This document shows, piece after piece, positions 34,618-41,506 of a stretch of DNA of 53,276 nt (the stretch's first letter is position 1; each line of letters begins with the position of its first letter). The DNA lies in assembly GCA_022601645.1 (NCBI GenBank), contig JAJACH010000002.1:509696-562971 (forward strand). Direction: 5' to 3'. A model generated the notes under the pieces. That model was not told the DNA's origin, did not search any database, and saw only the letters and a program-made list of their open reading frames with translations. A program made the position numbers and the translations under genes. Source of the stretch: Chlamydiia bacterium (GTDB lineage Bacteria > Chlamydiota > Chlamydiia > Chlamydiales > Simkaniaceae).

Positions 34618-34780
34618 TTGTAGTTATTGTTTGTGTAATGTATAATCTAGTAAGAATTTAAGAGAGAGTGTTAACCGGCAGATTAATTTTATAGGTTGCG
34701 CTAAATCGATTCTATTGCATTGTAGATGCCTTATAGTTATTTAGTTGTGTGGCTTATGCGGATAACAAAGGGCGTAAACG
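34618..34780 (+). promoter_or_regulatory. Promoter and long leader of the second Rossmann-motif paralogue
   Basis: TTGTAG (34618-34623), a 17-nt spacer and TATAAT (34641-34646) are followed by the same 14-mer GAGAGAGTGTTAAC (34662-34675), TTTAGTTGTGTGGCTT (about 34739-34754) and GGGCGTA before the ATG. Leader length (about 135 nt) matches that of the first paralogue. Confidence 0.7.
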
Positions 34781-36682
34781 ATGTTTTATATTTCAAGAAT
34801 TCAAGACTTTTCTACAGCAGCTCAAACTGGACAAGTATCTCTTCAACTGTGTCGTACTAAAGCATACCAAAATAAAGTTGGCAAGCACCCTGAAGAGAAT
34901 GCTGAGTTTCATGCTACCTGCATGGTATTTTCAGTAGCAAAGCTAGCAATTATGTCGGCAGGTGAGTCAACAGATGATGTCGTTGAAGCTCTTTCAACAC
35001 TCCCAGAGTTTAAACATCTTCCCGCATTGCTTGAAGAAGGCTATGAGATGACAACTGCCTTGAGAATTTGCAAACTATTTGCTGTCAGATCTTTACATAA
35101 CAAAACTTTAATGTCCCTTGCAGCTACTGAGAGAGCTCATACAGCCTGTGAGCGGGCAATTGAAGAAGATGCGGAGCACTATGGAGGGTCACTTAGTGAT
35201 TTTACAACAGATCAAGGCTTAGAGCCCCGTAAGCTGCATCATTTAAAACGTCTTTTTGCTAATTGGTTGGTAGAGGAGTACACGCCGCTCTTACAGTCGA
35301 ACCCAAAGCGAGCTGAGGGCCAACTTGCACGAGTACTTAAAAAGTTTCCTGGAATCAAACAGGAATACATACGCAATAATAGGTCTATCCAGTATTTTTA
35401 TTTTAATTACAAACCAAAAAGATTTCATTTAGCAGAAGGTTATCAGGCTTATAGAGCGCAGATGGAGATTATCCCGAGGGACCAAATGAAGGTGTCTGAA
35501 AAGGGGCTTACTAGAGAGGTGTTTCTTTGGATGATTGATCACCCTCAAGACACTCTTTGGGCTAATCAGACATCAGATCAGGGGGCATGCGTTGGCTCAA
35601 GGCCTGGTTTTAGCGAATGTGCTTGTCGGGATAAGTATGATCGGAGAAGGCCCGGAAATGAGCGAGTGCGTATTGATCAGGAAGTCGTGTCACATTTAGT
35701 TAAAACATATGACCCATCTTCAACCCCAACTCTTGCTATATTAAGCGTAGGTGCGGGGGAGGGATTTGATGATTTTGTACGTGTTGGTAAACTTTTAAAA
35801 GCGGGTTATAAAGACATTCGCCTTACAATAATCGAACCTGATGACGACCCTGATGTGTTGGACATATTTAGAGATGAAATGAAGTATTTGGCTGACGCGT
35901 TTGGTGCAAGTGTTACAATAAATCGTTGCTCCAAACTACAGGACATTCCGCGAGAAAAACAGCACGCAATTTGGGCAGTAGATGCGGATTTTATTCCCGA
36001 TCTAAAGGCTCCTTATATGTACATGGCCTGTTTACGAGATAGACTAACTGACGAGGGGGTTTTGCAAATCACGCATAACGGTTATTCTACGGGGTATATT
36101 AGAGGTGAGGCACAAATACATTCTCTAGGAGTAAGTGTTGCGCACTCTGTAGGTAAAGTAGTCAAGGTTCTAGAAGATCATAGAGCGCCTTACCCTGAAA
36201 CAATGGATTTAGGTATGGGATTTAGTTCTGACTTTCCCCAATACGAAATCATTCCGTATATTTTCGCTTTATACTCTCAAAAAGGAGTAAGAGAAATTAC
36301 ATTAAATCTCCTTCTAAGTGAAGAGCTTGACGATGAGAGAATTTCAAGGGAAATGCTGGGTGTTATGCGTCCATTTTTACCAAAAGATTTAAAATTGACG
36401 ATTTCTCTAAACACATTAGATAGGTTTCCTGCAGTTGACCTATTTATCGCTCCTTTTAAACGTAACTATTGGCATGTTGAGGGGGCTCGAGATATTTATC
36501 TTTCGACTCTCAAAGATGGTGGCAGGGCAATTTTTCAAGTTAATGGAGAAGATGCTGCTAGCGCGCACGCTTGGTTAACAGATAAGGGTGGGGAGGTGCT
36601 AGTAGAATATGAAGAAGCTCCTCTAGCTGCTGAAGAAGAGCCACTTTTAGTTGGTCGAGCTGGCGGTGGCGGCGGTGAGTAA
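34781..36682 (+). CDS. Large Rossmann-motif protein 2 (methyltransferase-like)
   Basis: 633 residues. Compared with the 32886 protein it has an insertion of about 60 residues in the middle but the same landmarks: R-I-Q-D-F near the start, L-L-E-E-G-Y-E-M, E-C-A-C-x-x-K-Y-D-R, G-N-E-R, V-G-A-G-E-G (323-328), then a strand ending I-I-E-P-D (an acidic residue where class I methyltransferases bind the SAM ribose), and W-A-V-D-A-D-F. The C-terminus ends in a run of glycines. The function is unknown; the I-E-P-D feature makes the methyltransferase assignment somewhat better here than in protein 1. Confidence 0.76.
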   Translation: MFYISRIQDFSTAAQTGQVSLQLCRTKAYQNKVGKHPEENAEFHATCMVFSVAKLAIMSAGESTDDVVEALSTLPEFKHLPALLEEGYEMTTALRICKLFAVRSLHNKTLMSLAATERAHTACERAIEEDAEHYGGSLSDFTTDQGLEPRKLHHLKRLFANWLVEEYTPLLQSNPKRAEGQLARVLKKFPGIKQEYIRNNRSIQYFYFNYKPKRFHLAEGYQAYRAQMEIIPRDQMKVSEKGLTREVFLWMIDHPQDTLWANQTSDQGACVGSRPGFSECACRDKYDRRRPGNERVRIDQEVVSHLVKTYDPSSTPTLAILSVGAGEGFDDFVRVGKLLKAGYKDIRLTIIEPDDDPDVLDIFRDEMKYLADAFGASVTINRCSKLQDIPREKQHAIWAVDADFIPDLKAPYMYMACLRDRLTDEGVLQITHNGYSTGYIRGEAQIHSLGVSVAHSVGKVVKVLEDHRAPYPETMDLGMGFSSDFPQYEIIPYIFALYSQKGVREITLNLLLSEELDDERISREMLGVMRPFLPKDLKLTISLNTLDRFPAVDLFIAPFKRNYWHVEGARDIYLSTLKDGGRAIFQVNGEDAASAHAWLTDKGGEVLVEYEEAPLAAEEEPLLVGRAGGGGGE

Positions 36683-36801
36683 GGTCTTTAGGGACAGCTT
36701 CTTAAGTTTATATTGCGTCTGATTAAGGGTGTCATCCATGATTAGACGCAACCTAACGTATTTGGCACGTTGTTAGCGGGATAGGTTATTTGTTGACTGA
36801 T
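36683..36801. other. Short spacer with hairpin
   Basis: TTGCGTCT (36713-36720) pairs with AGACGCAA (36744-36751); no T run follows. It may be a weak terminator or a leader structure for the ATPase gene. Confidence 0.4.
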
Positions 36802-38022
36802 ATGGGATCACATTCTAAAATGGACAGGATGTGGATCAAACGAGATTTAATCAAGTTTTTGGAGACAACAGAGGATATTGATCTCCCTATTAAAGTCTTA
36901 AGGGGGCCAAGGCAAGTGGGTAAGACGTCCCTACTAGCTCACCTCAAAACGCATAAATTGATTCTTTTTGATGATCTTGGAATTAGAAAATTAGCAGAAG
37001 AAACACCTTCCTTGTTTTTTGATCAATTTACTGGTCTGCTCATCTTGGATGAGGCAACGATGGCACCTGAGGTTTTTCCTGAACTTAAAAAGCGAGTTGA
37101 TCAACAAAGGCGAGAATATCAAGAAACGGGAAATCCTGTAACGATTGATATTTGGATTACAGGTTCTAATCAAACCCTCCTTCAAAAAGCTGTAAGGGAA
37201 TCGCTTGCTGGAAGGGCAAACTACTACTTTCTCAATACACTATCAGTTCATGAAATTCAAAATGCTTACGGAGAGTTTTCTCTTGAACGTTTGTTTATGA
37301 GAGGCGGTTGGCCAGAGCTCTACGCATCGCCAAAATTAAATGCCGTACAGTACTTGAATGATTTTATTGCAACATTCATTGAAAAAGACATCGTTGTGGC
37401 TGCAGGTATTGAAAAACGCTCTGCTTTTAGCAAGGCTCTTCAGTTGGTTTCAGGGCGTTTAGGGCAGTTGTTTAATGCTTCAGATATTGCTAAAAATATT
37501 GGCGTGGATACATCGACACTAAAAGCTTGGGTTGGTATTTTTGAGCAAAATGGGATTCTGCGAACTGTTTCTCCCTATTACAGTAACCTCAATCAACGTT
37601 TGATAAAAACACCTAAGATATACTTTGAGGATATTGGGCTAGCCGTTCGTCTTCAAGGTTGGAGTGAGTACGAGCCTATTCTTACTAGCCCGTATTTTGG
37701 GTCTTTGTTCGAAAATTTGGTACTCATTGAAATTGCAAGGTTTTTTACAAACAGAGGGGTGGAACCTGAAATCTTTTTTCTTAGGTCAAAAGACCAAGTT
37801 GAAGTTGACTTCTTACTGCAACTTCCAAATCAACGTTACCTTGCGATTGAGGTTAAAACGACTCCAACTGATTTAACTGCTCGCCAATTGAAGTTACTAA
37901 GTAGCTTACGTGTTGATATTATTGAGAAGTGGATTATTTCCCCTAATCGATCAACGGATTTTGAAAATGCTCGAGTTATTCCTTTAGGAGAAGTTTTTGA
38001 ACAATTAACCAAAATTCTCTAG
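36802..38022 (+). CDS. AAA ATPase with DUF4143-like C-terminus
   Basis: 406 residues from ATG 36802; ATG 36820 or 36829 are alternatives. Walker A is G-P-R-Q-V-G-K-T (Lys41) and Walker B L-L-I-L-D-E-A, with sensor region I-T-G-S-N-Q. A winged-helix segment and a C-terminal nuclease-like fold follow (P-E-I-F-F-L-R-S-K-D-Q-V-E-V-D-F-L, then A-I-E-V-K-T), which carries the D-x(n)-E-x-K pattern of DUF4143. Such genes are frequent in genomes of intracellular bacteria and archaea, have uncertain roles and often move laterally. The stop overlaps that of lptB by 4 bases. Confidence 0.88.
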   Translation: MGSHSKMDRMWIKRDLIKFLETTEDIDLPIKVLRGPRQVGKTSLLAHLKTHKLILFDDLGIRKLAEETPSLFFDQFTGLLILDEATMAPEVFPELKKRVDQQRREYQETGNPVTIDIWITGSNQTLLQKAVRESLAGRANYYFLNTLSVHEIQNAYGEFSLERLFMRGGWPELYASPKLNAVQYLNDFIATFIEKDIVVAAGIEKRSAFSKALQLVSGRLGQLFNASDIAKNIGVDTSTLKAWVGIFEQNGILRTVSPYYSNLNQRLIKTPKIYFEDIGLAVRLQGWSEYEPILTSPYFGSLFENLVLIEIARFFTNRGVEPEIFFLRSKDQVEVDFLLQLPNQRYLAIEVKTTPTDLTARQLKLLSSLRVDIIEKWIISPNRSTDFENARVIPLGEVFEQLTKIL

Positions 38023-38741
38023 GGGAGGTCGAAGTCTTCACCGAAATATGAGCTTCTAGCGTGTTCGTTGTCTAGGAGTTCGGCGACGGTGCCAGAGAGC
38101 GAGACAGAGCCTTTTTGGATGAGGTAGGCGCGGTCTACGATGGAAGAGATTTCGCGCGCGTTGTGGTCGGTAATGAGAACCGAGATATTAAGGGATTTTA
38201 GGTGGCGGATCATTTGTTTCACGTCAAAGACGGTGATCGGATCGATGTTGGCAAAGGGTTCATCGAGAAGGAGTAGGGTGGGGTTCGTGACAAGCGTGCG
38301 GGCGATCTCAAGGCGTCTTCTTTCTCCTCCGGAGAGAGTGGAAGCGCGTTTTTTCGCCATTTGGGTAAGGTTAAGTTCATGTAAGAGGGCGTCGAGACGG
38401 TTTTTTTGTTCTTTTTTTGAAATGGGTAGGGTTTCTAAGATGCAAAGAATATTTTGTTCGACGGTGAGGTTGCGGAAGATGGAAGGCTCTTGGGCGAGGT
38501 ATCCCATCCCAAGTTTTGCCCGTTTGTGGACGGGGAGTTTGGTGATATCTTCGCCTCCAAAGAAAACTTGGCCGCTGTCGGGGCGGATAAGTCCCATTGT
38601 CATATAGAAAGCGGTGGTTTTCCCGGCGCCGTTGGGGCCGAGCAGTCCGACGATTTCCCCGGGGGCCACATTGAAAGAAAGGCCGTTAACAATGCTTTTC
38701 CCGCTATAGCTTTTTTTTAATTCTTTTGTTTCTAATATCAC
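38019..38741 (-). CDS. lptB: LptB, ATPase of the LPS transporter
   Basis: 240 residues. It powers LPS extraction from the inner membrane with LptF and LptG. Walker A G-P-N-G-A-G-K-T-T (Lys41), Q-loop A-Q-E-P-S-I-F-R, signature L-S-G-G-E-R-R-R, Walker B L-L-L-L-D-E-P-F-A-N-I-D-P, and switch His (T-D-H-N) are all visible; A-Q-E-P-S-I-F-R-x-L and E-P-F-A-N-I-D-P are hallmarks of LptB as opposed to other ABC ATPases. Its start overlaps the lptA-like stop by 4 bases. Confidence 0.97.
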   Translation of the reverse strand: MILETKELKKSYSGKSIVNGLSFNVAPGEIVGLLGPNGAGKTTAFYMTMGLIRPDSGQVFFGGEDITKLPVHKRAKLGMGYLAQEPSIFRNLTVEQNILCILETLPISKKEQKNRLDALLHELNLTQMAKKRASTLSGGERRRLEIARTLVTNPTLLLLDEPFANIDPITVFDVKQMIRHLKSLNISVLITDHNAREISSIVDRAYLIQKGSVSLSGTVAELLDNEHARSSYFGEDFDLP

Positions 38742-39667
38742 GGGCTAATCATAGCATGAGGGAAGGTTTTCTTAAACCTTTCGAGTTCATCGGCTGAAAA
38801 AGTGAAGTGGACGGGCCCGACGCCTTTGATGCCGTTTTTGGTCATGATCACTTCCCCGGCTGAAAGGGTGAGGGAGGGGCGCTCTTGCATAATGAGGACG
38901 CGGTCGCCTGTTAGGCGCAGTCTTTTTAGTGGTTTATCAAAGTCAAGAGTGTCGGCTAAGCATTTCTTTCCGTCTTTTTCTATGGCGATATTGCCGGTAA
39001 GATGCATTGACAGGGGTTGGAGTTGGTATTTGACAAGGGTGCCTTCTAGGTCAAGAGTGTCTGCTAGGAGATGGAGGTGATCGCCTTTGTATTCGATGCC
39101 ACCAATACTTGTGCAATGGAGGGTTTCTCGGATGAAGTGGAGACCTGTTTGGCAGGTTAAAGTATGTTCTCGATGGGAGAGGATAGTCAGCCCTTCTGTT
39201 GTGATCGAGTCCATTAAGGGGGAGTTGTAGAGAAGCGATTGCTTAATGTGGATTTGGGGCGCTTTTAGGTCGCACTCGGCAAGGTCTCTTATGACAGCAT
39301 TCCCGGATAGGGAAAGGGTTTTGGATTGGTGGTTCCAGTAAAGCTTTTCCCCTTGGACACAGCAGGTGCGGTTGGGCACGATAAGGGATGTGAGTTGTCC
39401 TGAAACTTGGTCAAATTCGAGGATTTCCTCGGTAAGATCAATTGAAAGGGTGTGGCTTTCAAGGCGATCTGTTCCCCTTTGCAGAAGGCAGTTTTTGAGA
39501 TAAAGCTTTCCTTCTTCTTTGTTGTAGTGAGCTTCATGGGCAGACAAGGAGGTGTTTTCGTTCATCTCGATTTGTACGTTGCCCTTTAGGTAAAGGGTTT
39601 CGTTTTGGTAGTTCGCTTCATGGGAGGTGAAGTTTGTGATGATGAGCGCGATAAGGCATGGGATCAC
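38738..39667 (-). CDS. LptA-like (OstA-fold) LPS transport protein
   Basis: 309 residues. A short hydrophobic N-terminus (I-P-C-L-I-A-L-I-I) could be a signal or anchor. The rest is repeated beta-strand sequence of the OstA type: L-Y-L-K-G-N-V-Q-I, L-S-L-S-G-N-A-V-I, M-H-L-T-G-N-I-A-I, L-R-L-T-G-D-R-V. LptA bridges the periplasm between LptC and LptD. At 309 residues it is longer than the E. coli protein (185), so it may contain more jelly-roll units. The operon position between lptC-like and lptB supports the call. Confidence 0.85.
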   Translation of the reverse strand: MIPCLIALIITNFTSHEANYQNETLYLKGNVQIEMNENTSLSAHEAHYNKEEGKLYLKNCLLQRGTDRLESHTLSIDLTEEILEFDQVSGQLTSLIVPNRTCCVQGEKLYWNHQSKTLSLSGNAVIRDLAECDLKAPQIHIKQSLLYNSPLMDSITTEGLTILSHREHTLTCQTGLHFIRETLHCTSIGGIEYKGDHLHLLADTLDLEGTLVKYQLQPLSMHLTGNIAIEKDGKKCLADTLDFDKPLKRLRLTGDRVLIMQERPSLTLSAGEVIMTKNGIKGVGPVHFTFSADELERFKKTFPHAMISP

Positions 39668-40206
39668 GGGTCGTACCTGACTTGAGCCTTAAATTTTTCC
39701 GCTTTAAAATCGGGGTTTTTGCTGTCGAGGGTCAGTTCGACATGCTCTGCTACCCCTTGAAGATAGGCCTCCTCGGGATTAATGAGAAGGGGTATTTGGG
39801 TGCCAGCTGTGCGGAAAAAGGAAAGGTTGACGGAAGATGCGTTAAAGAGGTGATGGGAGTAGTCGTAGATCCCTGTATCGGCGTCAAAAGCGCGCAGGTG
39901 TTGTTCGCCATTTTCTACTTTGTGTTGAAACACGGCGTGCATGTTATCGAGGTTTTCAACAAAGCGAAAGTCTTTTTTCTTAGGGATGGCAATGAGTGTT
40001 GAGTGAGGGGATTCAATGCGGTAGTGCACGCGTGAGCCGTCTTTTGCAACCCAAATATCTTTACGCACACCAAAGCGTTCTTGTCTTGGGGGAGGAGGGA
40101 TGATTTTATCACCTTCAGGGGCATCCATGATTTGGATGATTGAAAAGCAGATGATAAAAAATGAGCCAAAAATGGCTAGGGCAAAAATATTTGCGCGGTT
40201 AAGCAT
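39664..40206 (-). CDS. LptC-like LPS transport protein
   Basis: 180 residues. One N-terminal membrane helix (A-L-A-I-F-G-S-F-F-I-I-C-F-S-I-I) leads to a periplasmic beta domain with V-H-Y-R-I-E-S-P-H-S and A-D-T-G-I-Y-D-Y patterns. The size and topology suit LptC, which passes LPS from LptB2FG to LptA. Sequence similarity is weak, so the assignment rests on topology and on its place between kdsA and the lptA-like gene. It overlaps both neighbours (4 and 8 bases). Confidence 0.78.
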   Translation of the reverse strand: MLNRANIFALAIFGSFFIICFSIIQIMDAPEGDKIIPPPPRQERFGVRKDIWVAKDGSRVHYRIESPHSTLIAIPKKKDFRFVENLDNMHAVFQHKVENGEQHLRAFDADTGIYDYSHHLFNASSVNLSFFRTAGTQIPLLINPEEAYLQGVAEHVELTLDSKNPDFKAEKFKAQVRYDP

Positions 40207-40975
40207 GCATCAACTCATATAAGGGAATGAATTTTTTCAGCAATCTTTCTAGATCTTTTAGGGGGAGTTGTGTTTTGGCATCGCAAAGCGCATTGTCGGG
40301 GTCTGGATGTGTTTCGATGTAGAGCAAGTCTGCGCCAGCGGCAAGCGCTGCCATTGCGAGGGTTTCAACAAATTCACGTTCTCCTCCAGAGGAGGCACCT
40401 AGGCCCCCGGGGAGTTGAACCGAGTGGGTGGCATCAAAGCAAACCGGATGGCCCAGTTTTTGCATAATGGGTATCGCTCGCATGTCGGAGACGAGGTTGT
40501 TATAGCCAAAGGAGAAGCCTCTTTCTGTGAGAATGATCTGGTCATTTCCAGATTCTACAAGCTTATCAATAGCATATTTCATATCCCAAGGCGCCATGAA
40601 TTGTCCCTTTTTTACGCTGATTTTTTTGCCCGTTTTTGCAGCGGCGACTAAAAGGTCTGTTTGACGACAGAGAAAAGCGGGGATTTGAATGTAGTCGCAC
40701 ACTTCACCAGCAATTTTTGCCTGCTCAGGAGAATGCACGTCGGTAAAGATGGGGATATCAAATTCAGTGCGGACTTTTTCTAGAATACGTAGTCCCTCAT
40801 CAATACCAGGGCCTCGGTAAGAACTAATTGATGAGCGGTTTGCTTTGTCAAAGCTCGATTTGTAAACAATGTTTGGTAACATCTTTTTAAGCATTTGTGC
40901 GGTTTTTAAAGCGAGATCTTCAGATTCGATCACGCACGGACCGGCGATGATTGTAAATTCATTAAATTCTAGCAT
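40199..40975 (-). CDS. kdsA: KDO-8-phosphate synthase
   Basis: 258 residues, slightly shorter than average. It condenses phosphoenolpyruvate with arabinose 5-phosphate to form KDO-8-phosphate, the precursor of the inner LPS core. Visible: I-A-G-P-C-V-I-E-S, Y-K-S-S-F-D-K-A-N-R-S-S, F-T-D-V-H, K-K-G-Q-F-M-A-P, and F-D-A-T-H-S-V-Q. The Cys of A-G-P-C is present in both metal and non-metal forms of the enzyme and does not by itself decide the class. It overlaps its upstream neighbour by 14 bases, implying tight co-translation. Confidence 0.97.
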   Translation of the reverse strand: MLEFNEFTIIAGPCVIESEDLALKTAQMLKKMLPNIVYKSSFDKANRSSISSYRGPGIDEGLRILEKVRTEFDIPIFTDVHSPEQAKIAGEVCDYIQIPAFLCRQTDLLVAAAKTGKKISVKKGQFMAPWDMKYAIDKLVESGNDQIILTERGFSFGYNNLVSDMRAIPIMQKLGHPVCFDATHSVQLPGGLGASSGGEREFVETLAMAALAAGADLLYIETHPDPDNALCDAKTQLPLKDLERLLKKFIPLYELMHA

Positions 40976-41360
40976 AGGAGACCACCGGGATGTTTTGGAT
41001 GTTTTCTGCGTGCTCTAAAAGTTCTTTAACATCAAGTTCAAGACCAATCGTTGGATCGAAAATCGTTTCAGTTAAATCAAGAAGCGGACGCAAGTAAATT
41101 GAGGACCCTGTTAAGCTTGGAACAGGGATTTGTTGTTTAGCAGTGTGATGAATTTCGCGGCCAAAGAGAATAATTTCTGCATCAACTTCAATCTGCTCTT
41201 TAAAAGCTTTAAGTGACAAGTTTGTAGAAATTTCAACGGCGGCGATGCGATCTCCCCCGGGGAATTCGTAAATTTCAGAGCATTTTGCATCAAAATTTCG
41301 TTTGAAAAATTGAAGATCAATGACTGATCCCTTCAGGGAAAGATAGACTTTTTGTTCCAT
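40962..41360 (-). CDS. Conserved hypothetical protein preceding kdsA
   Basis: 132 residues, no membrane segment or known motif. A probable alpha/beta domain with Y-E-F-P-G-G-D-R-I-A-A-V-E and the C-terminal G-L-E-L-D-V-K-E-L-L. By position it corresponds to the small hypothetical gene next to kdsA in Chlamydia (CT656, from memory). It leads the LPS operon: all five genes overlap. The start ATG at 41360 lies about 55 nt from the divergent tRNA-Arg. Confidence 0.85.
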   Translation of the reverse strand: MEQKVYLSLKGSVIDLQFFKRNFDAKCSEIYEFPGGDRIAAVEISTNLSLKAFKEQIEVDAEIILFGREIHHTAKQQIPVPSLTGSSIYLRPLLDLTETIFDPTIGLELDVKELLEHAENIQNIPVVSYARI

Positions 41361-41375
41361 GGGTTGAAATCATAC

Positions 41376-41404
41376 TTGTTGTGAAGTATATGATCAAGTA
41401 TACT
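41376..41404 (+). promoter_or_regulatory. Promoter of tRNA-Arg
   Basis: TTGTTG (41376-41381), a 17-nt spacer and TATACT (41399-41404), 10 nt before the tRNA 5' end. Confidence 0.6.
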
Positions 41405-41414
41405 ACTTATCCAT

Positions 41415-41488
41415 GGATTGATAGCTCAGTTGGATAGAGCACCCGCCTTCTAAGCGGGCGGTCGTAGGTTCGAATCCTACTCAATCCG
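41415..41488 (+). tRNA. tRNA-Arg (TCT)
   Basis: Acceptor GGATTGA pairs with TCAATCC; D-arm AGCTCAGTTGGATAGAGC; anticodon stem CCCGC/GCGGG around loop CTTCTAA with anticodon TCT; T-arm GTAGGTTCGAATCCTAC. CCA is not encoded. It reads AGA/AGG codons. Confidence 0.97.
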
Positions 41489-41506
41489 TTTACACTTTTG
41501 TGAGAG

